Of a stretch of 64,000 nt of DNA, positions 24,156 through 35,772 are shown in pieces. The notes below the pieces were generated by a model. The model was not told the origin of the DNA and ran no database searches. It worked only from the letters and a program-made list of their open reading frames with translations. A program made the translations under genes and the position numbers. Source of the stretch: Naganishia liquefaciens (Eukaryota; Basidiomycota; Tremellomycetes; Filobasidiales; Filobasidiaceae); contig BLZA01000019.1 of assembly GCA_013423385.1 (NCBI GenBank), positions 310,001 to 374,000 of the forward strand. Direction: 5' to 3'. Within the stretch, counting starts at the first letter, position 1. Each line of letters starts with the position of its first letter.

Positions 24156-25806
24156 GTCGTGTCGAAAGATTGCCGAAGGGTCTTCTGAGCAGCGAGCTAT
24201 CAGTCGACCGCCGAAAAATAGGTTGTCCTAGGGAGACTGCGAGGCCCCTGCTTTTCCCGGTTGTGGGCAATAATTTAAGGGTTGTTACTGGCGGATCTCC
24301 TCTTAGTCTCAACCCTACTTCAAGTCTCGAGATGATGTGGTGTGAGCGGAAAATCGACAATCGGCGACACGTAAAGCTGCGATGGATCAGGGGAGACTAT
24401 CCGAATGATTAGTGGTGAACCGAAGCGAAAGGAGATGTCCAAATTCGATCAGAAATGACGAGCTGATGGGCGACGTTGGGAGTGATGGACGATGAGAGAT
24501 CAGCGACAAGTTGATGAGGACAGGCGTCCTCGAAAGTGAGAGGCCTTTAGTACGTTTCCAATGACGTCGCCATTTCAGATGTCGCCAGAGGCGATTGTCT
24601 CCAGCCACAATGTTTATATAAGCTGTCCAGCAACGAGCTCAAACATGTCCCTCCTTTGATGTGGGGATAGCCGATAGCCCGATATCGAGTTACCCAGAAA
24701 CGTATTTGTCCACGACTTCTTATTGTTTCGCTTTCGATGGGCTTCCACGCGCTTTCCCATGCGTGTCTCCTTCGGTTAGACTGACCTTGCTTGCTCATCC
24801 TAGCCTTCAAGAGTTTGCATGAGATCGCACTAGGCTAGCAAAGGCTGAGTCTAGGCGTCTGTGATGCAACTATGTTTGTGTCTTGCCATGTGCAAGCCTC
24901 ACTGCAGTAGTGATTCAGCATTAGGGAACGCGCTGGCTTTCCCTACCATCAGCTGTGATCAGCCATCAGGCGGTTCAGTAAAAGGATCGGCGAGGAGGAG
25001 TCATTCAATCTTGCCAAGGCACCACTCATCAGACGATCTCCCCAAAGGACAATCAGCGATCTTGTTGATGGAAGATTGATGGCATCAGCCGTCATCCACT
25101 TCGCCCAATTGTGTAGACGTCTTCCGTTGTAAGATCACCCTTACATCAGGTGCTTCCGTTTTGGCGAGTCGATAGCTGAAGGCGGATTGATCTCCCCGCA
25201 TCATGCTGGATCTCATAGCCCTGATCGGAAAACCGTTTCTCTGGACACTTTCCGGTTGATGACAGCCTTGAGAACCTTGTCGAGAACCAGATTACGTGCC
25301 CAAGGGCTTCAAAGCGGAGCTGTGTTTCAAGCGATGATGTTGGGAACCTTGGGAGGGGGCAAAAGGGCTACCACATCTAGGCCTGAACCGCCGCATCTGA
25401 TCACCATTAGGTCTCACTGTCCCAGAGTTAATCCGTACTAGCGCGACCAAGCGGAAAGACAGCGGGAAACGATCCGCTTACAGGGTAGCGACAATGTGCG
25501 ATCAATTACCCACAGAGGCAAACGATTCAGTGATAATGACGCGGCACTATCAACAGCTCGTCATTTTGCTTGTCGCCATTTCAAGCAGCGAAAGAGACGT
25601 CTTTCCAGGTTATGCGCGCCAACTCAAGTGCGGCAGCGTTCTGTTTACACTGGAGTCAACAAAGAAAACAGCTGTGAGACTAGTAACCTTGGCGCCGAGC
25701 TTCTGGCCAATCAGCATATTATCTTGTCCAGAAGCTAATTATCGTTAAAACGCTGCCGCATGAAGGAGCCAGGTAATGGATGTCATCTATGCATGCAAAA
25801 TGAATT
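24156..25806. other. Intergenic region, 1.65 kb
   Basis: Contains the 5' region of the PX-AGC kinase and the 3' region of the lactonase. A minus frame (24360-23953) overlapping the kinase N-terminus could hold an upstream exon. Plus-strand frames over 25,187-25,750 have no domain and no clear splice pattern. No tRNA or repeat is recognised. Confidence 0.4.
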
Positions 25807-27433
25807 TTACAGGCCTGCGCCTTGTATCGAAAGGCCCTCAACGAGTATCAGCCTGTCCTCACTCATGCAGACCATTCGACCGTCTGGTATGAAGCAGAAA
25901 TTTGCGCAACCGGAGAATCCACTGGACGACTGCGGCGAAGGAAACAGCCTAAGGAGACGTTAAGGCTGTCAGCATAGTTGATGCGAACGGCGTGACCCTG
26001 CTTACATTTTGCCCAGCAGAGTGCCGTGAGGATTCCAGATGTGCACTCCATCAAAGCTGATCAGTTCAAAAGTATCACGGTCAGTTTGCGCTCTGTATTG
26101 TTGTTCTGCTTTCATCACTTACCATCCTGCGTAAACGTTGCCTGCCGTGTCTAGCTTTATGCCGTCCGGCGCTCCGGAATCGGTCATAGCAAAGACAGAA
26201 CGATTCACTAGCGTTGGACCATCTGCAAGGTTGCTCGGGAAGACGATATCGTACAAATATCTTTCCCAAGACACGCTAAATTTCGTATCACTACTCGACA
26301 TGAAGTGACTCACATGTGACCTGGTCGTGTGGGATTGATTTTACCGGAGCCATGAATCATGCCTGTGTCCGTTACATAACACTTTGTACCCGTTGAATCT
26401 ATAGCGATCCCATTCGGACTTTTGAAGCCATCGCAAATCACCCGGACTGCCCCGGTCACCGGGTCGAAGCAGTACACCTGAGCTGGCAAACATGGGCTGG
26501 GCTTGAATCCTTGCTCGTAGCCATATTGCGGATCCGTGAAGAGGATGAATGCCTTTGCTCCGTCTGTGCGCGGATCCGGTAGAGTGATCACGTCGTTCAG
26601 CGAATTAAATGGTCTACCGTAGAAGTTGTTCAAAATCGGAGTCACGGAAAAGGGCATCGAAGGGTCGAGTATTGAAAGCTGCGATGTCTGCGACTCTCCG
26701 TAGCCTTGATCGCAGACGAGAAGGTTACCATTGTAAAGGCAAGCACCGTTGGCAGCAGGAAGAGCGGCTGACGGCGGGAGCATTGTCACTTCTGCCTCGC
26801 CGCCTTGCCCAACTCGTATCAGAAGCATATCCACCAGGCCTTGAACTCGTTCAGACAGGGGATCCAGAGATACTTGATCATCCATGCGATTGCTGGTAAT
26901 GTAGACTTGGTTTATGGAAGGCACCCAGACCCCTTTGCAGTGCCAATCAGTTGTCAGCCGGAAGTCTGGCGAAAGAATATGGAGTAACTGCTTACCGGCC
27001 TCGTGGAACCTCGATTTACCATCGGGGTCTTGTGCAATCACCTTGATTCGAGAGTCTTCTCCCACGATTTTTAAAAAGTCCGGATGATAGCCAACGAAAG
27101 GAGCCTGCATTGTAGGCTTCCTTCTATGTGAATAAGACGGGCCGGATGCTGAGGGGGCATGCTGCGATGCATTAGGCGACTGCATTGGCGTGGCATCACC
27201 GGGGGCGAGCGAGCTTTGCACGGGGGGTCGCATAGGGAGAGTGAAAGCAGAGTCTTGCGCCTTCCTCATGTGCGATACTGGCAACACTGTTGTGGCTGCT
27301 AGATTGACCATCTGTCAGGGGAGGGGATTGGCTCAGCGACGGGCCTCAGATCTTTCCCTTGTGATTATGACGATTGACAACTCACAATGATGTTGTTTGG
27401 CACGTCATTCGCGTTGAAGGTAGAGGCTGACAT
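25807..27433 (-). CDS. SMP-30/gluconolactonase-like lactonohydrolase
   Basis: Six-bladed beta-propeller of the gluconolactonase/paraoxonase group, a calcium-dependent hydrolase of aldonate lactones or related esters. Exon 1 (MSASTFNANDVPNNII) splices to MVNLAATTVLPV. The propeller shows TSNRMDDQVSLDP, GACLYNGNLLVCDQGYG, the metal-ligand motif YGRPFNSLNDVITLPDP, ILFTDPQYGYEQGF, DGFKSPNGIAIDSTGTKCYV, DSGAPDGIKLDTAGNVYAG and DGVHIWNPHGTLLGK. The end reads GCANFCFIPDGRMVCMSED. The last exons are short and the stop lies at 25807. There is no signal peptide, unlike secreted fungal lactonohydrolases, but a Pro/Ser-rich N-terminal stretch of about 60 residues precedes the propeller. Divergent from a sugar transporter, which suggests sugar-acid metabolism (inference). 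Confidence 0.9.
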
Positions 27434-29237
27434 GACGGAGATGGAATTGGGTAAGGTTGTGGAGAAGAGTTAGCCTTCGCCACAGAGGTTCGTCCCAACT
27501 TCTTATTATCGCTGTTTCGCTTCGTCCGGCTGGCGATTATGGAGATTTGAATGGTAAAAGAGGGGATAACCGGTGACCTTTGCATTTCGAGAAGGATCAC
27601 CGGTTGAAGGGGCCGAATCACGCGAAAACAATACCGGTCTACATGCCGATGAAACGCCACCAAGAGGTCGAGTTCGGGCAGCGTCATCTGTCCTCGACGA
27701 GGCAATGGTGGTGAGATTGTCAGGCCACAGCGGACCGACAGACAAAGAAAGTAGGCCGGATGCTGGTCGGCTTCGGACCGTCAATAATTTCCAGTCAGTC
27801 GGGCCGAGGAGCCTACCAAGGAAAACCAAGGATGCCGTTTCAGTTGCGGAATATGACCCTTGGATAGCTCCTTCTACTGGAGCGACCGTGTGATATTCGT
27901 GGGACCCGGAAGCTGATTCGGGAATTGAGTTGTCCACGCCTTGCTATGCTCTTGCTACTTCGACAACTGTCCCCTGATAGCGCCCCTGCAAGCTTCAATG
28001 CAGCTGACTTTGCGTAGCGGTGCAAACTGCTGTTTCAACCTCTGCTCCAAAGCTATTCATAGCATGAGGAAAAGATGATTATCGTTGCATTCACCACGAA
28101 CACCGGCGAAAGGGTGTCAGTGCCGGCGACTCGTGAGATCTGGTAATGAGATTCTGGCTCTTGACAAAGCTGGTAACAAAGCTGGTGATCATCAAGTACA
28201 AGGCTTTGGTACCGTTGGCATTGCGCGGCGGGATGTTTTCTTGAAGAATTGAACCAGCTCGGATTTCGGACCAGATGCAGGTGGAAATAGCTATAGCGGA
28301 ACGCCTTGCAATGCGATTGTGTAGCGAAGACTCGATGAACACGGCTGCCAATAGCTTTGATGTTATGCATGACGAGCCTTTTGCCAGCTCTTTTGCCTGA
28401 CCTTCAGCTATCCATGAGTCCAAGTTCCAAATCAGCATGACACTCTACGCCAACAGTATGTAAGCACTGCTGCCAGAACTGCTCTGATCCGCTGGTAAGA
28501 GAAACGAGCTGAGAAGCCTCGAAAGCCGGAGTGACGGCGGAGCCAAATTGAAAATAGATCTATCGAGCAGCAGGTGACACAGCTGGTAACACCCGGTTAG
28601 TGCCTCGAAAAGTTCTTCCAGCTGTTCACCGCAGATCTGGTCTAGCACCGATCACCGAAAGCTTCTTCGAAGACTTTCGTAGAGCTTTTCGAAGCAAGTA
28701 GATCTCGAAGGACAGCTGAAATTTCTCTCCGCGGTTCCTGCCCAGTGACAATTCATCAGTGTCCGTCAGTTGTTCCCGACAACACTAGAATAGCCCCGCG
28801 TTCGCAGATCCGGATTGCTATCTAGACGAAGTCGGTCCCGCTATCCCAGCATCATGGGATCAACTCGCCGTCCGAGAGCGATCCCCCTCATGTTGATCAA
28901 GGTCGGACCGGACTCGAATGTGATATCTCTCTGCGGTCGAAGTTAGTGGTGGCTCGAACCATGACGCCTGTCTCAACGGCTTGCAGTAGGGAGCCCGTGG
29001 AGTAAAATCCGGGGCATCCGGGGCCAACAACTGGACGACGTGTATCGCATGCGTGTGTGGCCCGATCGATCGTGCTCGACCAAAATATAAAGACGGGCGA
29101 GCGTCATGGTCGTCAACACTGCTCCCTCTGGCCACGAAATCAACCGTATCATCGGAAAATACAAACGTCTTGACAGGGCTTCACGACGAAACTCGGCCGT
29201 TGCATCACCAGTCACATTCCATTAGTTTCAGTTCAAG
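27434..29237. other. Divergent intergenic region, 1.8 kb
   Basis: Shared upstream region of the lactonase (-) and the MFS transporter (+). Two minus-strand frames in tandem (28648-28445 and 28438-28091) look somewhat protein-like (LEELFEALTGCYQLCHLLLD), but they are separated by a stop and have no domain. Near 28667-28702 are two short palindromes, CTTCTTCGAAG and GCTTTTCGAAGC. A TATA box lies at 29086. Confidence 0.45.
29086..29092 (+). promoter_or_regulatory. TATA box of the MFS transporter
   Basis: TATAAAG lies about 150 bases upstream of the ATG at 29238. This is a good match in sequence, with plausible spacing if the leader is around 100 bases. Confidence 0.5.
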
Positions 29238-31032
29238 ATGCCGCTTCAGGGTCCAGCACTGCTAGCACTCATTACATGTAAGTTTCTCGTCGAGAGCATG
29301 AGCCCTGCCTTACGACTCTCATTCCCCTTAAAGGCCTTACTGCCACAGGCTTCATGCTTATTGGGTACGATAACGGAGTCTTCGGTGGTATCATCAACGG
29401 ATCAGGTTTCCAGACCACCTTCAGAAACCCAAACAATGGTCTTTTGGGAACGATCGTTGCCATCTACGAAATCGGTTGTTGCATTGGCTCTCTTGCCACA
29501 GCATTTATCGGTGACAAGCTTGGACGGAGAAAGACCATTGGTCTTGGAGCCGTGATCATGCTCGGAGGAGCAGGGTTTCAAGCCGGAGTCAGTACTGCCG
29601 GCCCGATGATTGCTGCGCGCATTGTTGCAGTGAGTGATTGCATTTTCGGCAGTGTCCCGCGCAGGCGCTGAAATCCATGTCAGGGGCTTGGAATGGGAAT
29701 GATCAATTCGACCTGTCCGGTATTAATGGCTGAGGTGTCTCCCAAGGCCTCCCGAGGCAGATATGTGGCAGCGCAGCTTTCCACATTGAACTTGGGTATC
29801 TTCCTTTCCTGTACGTTCCTTCCTCTTCCAAGCTTTCAGTATATCAAGCATGGGCTCACCTCTTTTGTCCATGCAGACTGGGTCGGTTATGGATTCACGA
29901 ATTATGTTACCGGTTCCATACAGTGGCGAATTCCTGTCGTCTTGCAAGCCGTCTTTATCTTGATCATCCTCGGTCTCTGCTTCGTCGTGCCAGAATCGCC
30001 TCGATGGGATCTAAGCCACGGAAACACTGAAAGGGCCTTGGAGACGCTCAGCCGCCTCAACGCTCGCTCCAGTGATGACCCAATTGTTCTCGAACAATAT
30101 CAGGCTATCGAACAAGCCGTTCAGCTCGAGAAGAGTGTAGGATCCGGCAAATGGTCTGAGCTTTTGAGCTTCAAAGATGACGAGATCAAGAGCAAGCGAA
30201 GGCTGTTTATCGCATGTTTCTTGCAGGCGGCTCAGCAATTGGGTGGCATCAACGGCATTGTAGGTACCTCGATTGGAAAATCGCAAAGACATTGGCTCAT
30301 CCAGTGTTCCTGGTTACGGTAGATCTACTACGCCGGAACATTACTCAAGACGACCGGCCTCGGCGACCACGATGCTTCCCTGGTATCCGGATTCCTCTTC
30401 ACCTGGTTCTTCGTCGCCTCTTTCATCCCCTGGTTCTTGATTGATCGAGTCGGTCGACGACCGTTGCTCCTGGTTTGCATTTCCCTGATGGCATGCACCT
30501 TTGCCGCACAAGCTGGACTCATCTGGAAGGTGGAAACCACTGGTTCAAAAGCAGCCGGTGCCGGTGCCACCGCTGTGCTGTTCCTTTACATGGGCCTCTT
30601 CACAACGGGATTCCAGGCCGTCGTTTGGGTCTACCCCTCAGAAATTTTACCGCTGCAAATGCGATCCAAGGGATCTTCCATCAGTACCGCCGCCAACTGG
30701 ATTTGCAACTTTGCCATCGTCGAGATGACCCCCTCCGCGGTTGCCAACATCGGTTACAAGTACTACATCATTTTTGCTATTCTTAACGCCTTATGGGTTC
30801 CCGTCATCTACTTCATGTTTCCTGTAAGTCAGGAATTGCAAAGGCTTTTTAGGCAAATCGGCTGACCAGTCTCTTACCTCAGGAAACCGCCGGTCAAAGC
30901 TTGGAGTCTATCGACCTCTTGTTCGCCGCACCCTCGGTGCACACCATGCAAGATGCCAAGAACGAGGTATCTCACATCGAGGCATACAATGCTCAGAAGG
31001 AAGCTCCTGTCGACTTCGATGACAAGGTCTAA
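29238..31032 (+). CDS. MFS sugar transporter
   Basis: Twelve-segment plasma membrane transporter of the sugar porter family, probably a hexose or related sugar:proton symporter. After a short first exon (MPLQGPALLALIT), TM1 reads GFMLIGYDNGVFGGII. Family signatures follow: GDKLGRRKTIGLGAV (loop 2-3), PESPRWDLSHGN after TM6, FLQAAQQLGGINGI (TM7, sugar-binding QQ), IDRVGRRPLLLVC (loop 8-9), VVWVYPSEILPLQMRSKG and ESIDLLFA near the C-terminus. At least five short introns; about 520 residues. The C-terminal tail ends EAPVDFDDKV. The exact sugar cannot be read from the sequence. Divergent from the lactonase gene. Confidence 0.95.
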
Positions 31033-31919
31033 ATTCATTGTTACAAAGCCCGCTCAGTATCAGATTTACCCGGATCGTATTTGTTCAGAATGTATTAGGC
31101 TAAAAGTCGGTTGTAATAAGGCGCTAGATCAAAATATGACTATCGAGTCCTAATCATAAGCGAGTAGCCTGCACCCCTCCTGAAAGTTGGCGAGATGAGC
31201 AGGATTGAAATAAGGCTCGTTTCCGACATCCATTTGTCTTCGGGCTTGGTTGATCGCTCCCGGCGAGTGTGCAACAACGCGGTAAATATCCTACCCAAAC
31301 ATCAGGCAGTACAGATACCAAGCTGCCGCAACATTAATCCGCATACCTGCTGCATCGCCTTACATCACGTGTATCTGGTGTGGCTGAGTGGATCAGGTGC
31401 ACATGGAATCCGCCAAGAGAGTGGACGGTGTAGAGGTCGGGTGACTGGCTACTCCTGAGCAACAGCCACTCGCTTTCCCGCCCAAAGAATCGACAGAGTC
31501 CAGCCTTTATCTCAGTGTTATGGTTCCTCACGCGTTTCAGAACAGCTGATATTTGACAAAGCGCTTCCGCAGCGGATGCAGTCTGTGCCATGTTCAAATT
31601 CCTGCATGCTGTGATCCTGCAAAAGTAGCAGCGCCGGCTACACCGCCCCAGTCGTCACGAAGGCAGTTCCAGATCTTCGACAAAGGAAGAACCGCCTTCC
31701 TGCGGGGAAAGGGTCAGGCGCTACAACCCAGAATGTTCACAGACGTTCCTCGTCGGTCGCGAGGCTTATTCCAACAGCCTGCGATCAAGCACAAGATATA
31801 AGCCAGCGGTAGGTCTCATTGAGCTGCATTGCAAATCACCTCGATTGATTGCCATTCCCCCCTGAATCTCTGGCTCCACGATCATTGGCATAACAATATT
31901 CGACTTCAACGATCAATTG
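31033..31919. other. Intergenic region, 0.9 kb
   Basis: Between the transporter and the lectin gene, both on the plus strand. Several short frames on both strands, none with a domain. It presumably holds the transporter 3' UTR and the lectin promoter. Confidence 0.4.
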
Positions 31920-33382
31920 ATGTTTGCCTTAATCACAGCCTCAATCGCATGCGCACTTTATGTGCAAGCCGCAGGCGACCTCGACAAGCGAGCTCCCTCC
32001 CAATGGCAACTTCATCCATTCGGCGATACATATGATAGGGTGGGTACAATTGACCGCTTCCGCCTCTTTCAATGGTCTATGCTGAGCTTGGCCCTAGTGT
32101 TTGGGAACCTATTCTGCAGGGCTCCAGAACGGAGCCTCTCTGGCCGTTCAACCCTGCTCTACGACAGACGCCCTTAACGTATTTGAGTTCGAGCGAGAAA
32201 GACCGGGAGTCGTCCGATTGGCTGGTACAGACTTCTGTCTCGATGCTGGATTGGGTGAGTCCTGGATTGCCATTTACCGTGGGCCTCGAGACTGATTCTG
32301 TTTCTATCCTAGGCTTGAAAGAATGTGGGTCTCTCGCTTCCTTCCAATAAGTTAACGAAACGACCCGACTCCTTCCTGCGCGTCAGTCAAACTTTGGTCA
32401 TGCCTTCCTGAGGTCCCTCAACAGCAGTGGTTCTACACCGCCGATAATCATCTCGCGATCTACAACGGACCCGGCCTCTGCGCTACCTACGCTGGTGGAG
32501 GTTGTTCTCGCATCTACTGCTTCCCCGGCATCAGCACGGTAAGCATCTGCGTAACCTTCGAGTGAACGCAACGGCTCACCGAGAACCACATAACCCAATC
32601 TTCTAGTGTTCGTCAGAGACATACCAGCAATGGGTACTGACTTCAGTCGGCTCGCCCCCACCGAGTCCAGTAGTCAAGAGCGTCAATATCCACCCAAACA
32701 ATAACTTTGACTTGTGTCTTGCGCCGAATGGACCTGATGTGTACACCCAAGTTGATGGTACCCCGGTGAACGTGTAAGTGAGTACTGAGCTTTCGAGAAT
32801 GCCGATCAAAATCGTTGTCTCCGGCGCCACGAAACAGAGTCACCTGTAGCTATGGTTCCCGATTTTTCTCGTTGCAACTTTGGGATGTTCCCGCCAAAGG
32901 AACGTTTGGTCCCATAAAGATGAAGAACAAGGATTTGTGCCTGGATGCGGGATCTACGCCACTACAGAATGGACGAGGTCTAAAACTCTGGACCTGGTAA
33001 GCTCTTTTTCTACGGGTCTCACCGCAAAGAGTGAATGCTGATTCGCTGCGCCAATAAAAGCTACGACGGTCTCTACCAACAAACTTTCTTCAGGACGGAA
33101 GACGACCACCTCGCGATCTACAATGACGGTACGTTGGCGAAATACAGTCCACCTGTGGATCTTAGGAATAGGCTATTTCAGTCTAGCTCGCCTGACTCTG
33201 CTCCATAGTGCAATGCGCGGATGTTAAGCGAGAGGACGGAACGACTCTTCAGACGTGGCAATGTTCTGGAAACAATCCTCAACAGGTATGTTATACTGGA
33301 GATCGATGGGATAGATAGGCCGCGAGGTGACTTATCGCATCCGTAACCTTCATAGATTTTCGTCGTTGGACCCGAATTCTGA
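31920..33382 (+). CDS. Secreted ricin-B-type beta-trefoil lectin
   Basis: Carbohydrate-binding protein made of ricin B-like repeats; no enzymatic domain is attached. The N-terminus MFALITASIACALYVQA is a signal peptide, followed by AGDLDKR, a likely Kex2 cleavage site, then APSQWQLHPFG. Repeats read CLGTYSAGLQNGASLAVQPC, RLAGTDFCLDAGL, QQWFYTADNHLAIYNGPGLC, NNFDLCLAPNGPDVYTQVDG, KNKDLCLDAGSTPLQNG, LKLWTC, and FFRTEDDHLAIYND. The recurring CLDAG and QxW/F motifs and paired Cys are those of the beta-trefoil. About eight exons; roughly 350 residues, enough for two trefoils. The stop follows QIFVVGPEF. Partner glycans are unknown; roles in cell-wall binding or adhesion are conjecture. Confidence 0.82.
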
Positions 33383-34003
33383 TAGCCATAAGTGATACTC
33401 CATGATCATTGCGAGGAACCGAGCGAGAATGACGATGTCTTATGCCCCGTGCCGTTCAGAACCCCGGGGGAACTGTTGTATATATATATATGTATGGAAA
33501 GGACAATAATGCCGGGGACTGACCCAGGCGCAGCCGAAATTGCCATTTGTTTTAAGAGTGATGATCATGTCAGAGAAGCAACAACGCATGGCTCCCACTG
33601 TCTCCCCCGAAATTGACATGTCGCCATCACCCGGAACCCTAGCGATACAAGCTGACCGGCGAACATGCGATCCGGCACCCATGTAACAACGGCGAACCGT
33701 CTCGACAGGTTTCGAGCGAGGCGTGTGCTCGGCCAACTCTGTCCTGCAATATGACGGTGTTCCACGGGGTGGTGCCTCCACTTCGCCTGGATAGAAGCCC
33801 ATTATGACGCAAGCACCAGCGCCCCGTCGCCCAGTCTCTCCCGACACTCTGAGAGCGTCAAGTACGGTAAATTCGCGCAATCACCAGGGGTTTGACCAAC
33901 ATTCTTCCTTGGACTCATACATATAACATTACCAAGAGGAACGACCCCTTCTCGGCCAACCCTTTGAATCTATACAACAAACAACGTCCGTCGACCTTTA
34001 ACC
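33383..34003. other. Intergenic region with a small AT microsatellite
   Basis: Lies between the lectin and the Rossmann-fold gene. It contains a TA dinucleotide run at about 33479-33492. A 146-codon minus frame (33880-33440) has no domain and is probably chance. Confidence 0.45.
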
Positions 34004-35453
34004 ATGTCTGCATTGATCGAAGACAAGACCATCTTCTTCCTTGGAGCAACAGGATACATCGGTACGCCTTCCGCCGGACCCTCAACGAGAAGTACCTAGG
34101 CTGAGACTCGTCCACCAGGTTCTGCCGTGTTCTCCAAGCTTCTCCAATACAAGAAGCAATACCCTATCACAGCTTTGAGCCGCTCCGACGAAAAGGTAGA
34201 GCTCCTCAACAAGCTTAGAGACAACGTCAAGGGCCTGAAGGGAAGCCTGTCAGACTTGGATCTCTTGGAAGAACAGGCCTCCAAGCACGATATCATCTTC
34301 AACACGGCCGATGCCGATGACGTGAGTGCCATCGAGCGTGAATCGAATGCGAGGGTTGACGTTCTCGCTTGCGGTTTGGCAGTTGAAAGCCACCAAGGCT
34401 CTGTTGAAGGGTATGGCTAAGCGTAAAGCAGAGACTGGTCACCGTCCAGTTTACATCCACACCAGTGGAACCGGAGTGTTGGCGGACGTGAGTAACAAGC
34501 TAATTAGTATAAGCCCATGTCTCATTCAACTGCGTGTCACAGGATGCTGCTGGCAACTGGGACACAATGAAGATTTACTCTGATCTAGGAGCCAATTCAG
34601 AGGCGAAGCCGCCTCTTCTCTCCATCGACTCCCTGCCAGACACCGCTTTGCACCGAAACGTCGACCTCCTCATTCTCGAAGCCGATGCGCGAGCCGATAT
34701 CCGATCGTTCATTATCCTGCCATCCACCATCTACGGCCTTAACAACGCCGAGCTGGTCGAAAAGGGAATTGGAAACAACCAGAGCATCCAGATGCCTGCT
34801 TTGATCAAGGCTTCCATTGACAGGAAACGTCCCGGCGTTGTCGGCAAGGGTCACAACATCTGGTAAGTGCTCCGGATATCTATGACATTTGGACAATGCT
34901 GATCCTCGTCTTGCTTAGGCCCAACGTCCACATCAAGGACGTCGCGGAACTCTTCATGGTCGTGTACGACCTGGCCCTCGCCGGAAACAAGGGCAACCAC
35001 GGACGTCAAGGATACTTCTTTGCCGAGTCTGGCGAACATACGCTGTAAGTGCCAATCATCACGCCTTGCAGTTCCTGTTCGCTGATTCGGCATTTCTTTC
35101 GCAGGTTCGCAGTTGGGCAGACCATCGGCCAGGCAATGGTCAAGTACAAGTTGACCGATAACCCCGAACCCTCGACCTTCTCCAAGGAGGAAATTGACAA
35201 GTACTTTGGTGGAGTGAGTATCTGTTTCCCTTGCAGATGGCTGAGCAATTTTGCTGATTCACCTCGATCGGCACTTTCGTAGTCTGACTACCTCGGTTCA
35301 AACTCGCGAGCTCGAGGAGACAGGTCTCGTCGAATCGGATGGCGACCCAAGTACGAAGCCGAAGACTTTTTCCGAAGCCTGGATGAGGAGGTCAAGATCA
35401 CCAAGGGCAAGGCCAACTCGCAGGGCTCATTCGACTTCGGCGGTAAACTGTAG
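34004..35453 (+). CDS. NAD(P)-binding Rossmann-fold (atypical SDR/epimerase-like) protein
   Basis: Atypical short-chain dehydrogenase related to NAD-dependent epimerases and NmrA-like proteins. The dinucleotide motif is read across a splice: IFFLGATGYIGGSAVFSKLL. Further features are ITALSRSDEKVELLNKL, HDIIFNTADADD, PVYIHTSGTGVLAD, IRSFIILPSTIYGLNN, WPNVHIKDVAELFMVVYDLA and RQGYFFAESGEHT. The C-terminal exon begins SDYLGSNSRARGDRSRR, continues IGWRPKYEAEDFFRSLDEEV and ends SFDFGGKL. About seven exons; around 360 residues. A Tyr-x3-Lys pair is not obvious (YIHTSG replaces it), so it may be an enzyme with an altered active site or a redox sensor. Substrate unknown. Confidence 0.88.
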
Positions 35454-35772
35454 ATCCAGTTGGTCGATGTTCCGTCACGTTGATCCTATTCTGATGCAGG
35501 ACTGAAATGAAGGCAACCGCCGCCTGACGACGATCATCCGGCGAGACTCAAAAAAATGTTGTAATGCAGATTCATAGTAGCTCACAAGCAAATAGTTTCT
35601 TCTTGCGTTGATCAGTCGGTCATGTCGATCCAGAAGCCTACATGCGCTTACAGATTTAGGACAAGTTCGAAGATATGAAGCCAGTTGATACGGCTCGTCC
35701 TACTGTGCACTTTAAACCATGAATGAACTGTTTCGAGCCTGAGCTATGATGATACGACCATGGTATGCTACT
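35454..35772. other. Convergent intergenic region
   Basis: Separates the 3' ends of the Rossmann-fold gene (+) and the Ark1-type kinase (-). No other signal is seen. Confidence 0.5.

Noticed and set aside
33479-33492. TA microsatellite considered as a TATA box
   Set aside because: It is more than 500 bases from the next start and is a simple dinucleotide run.
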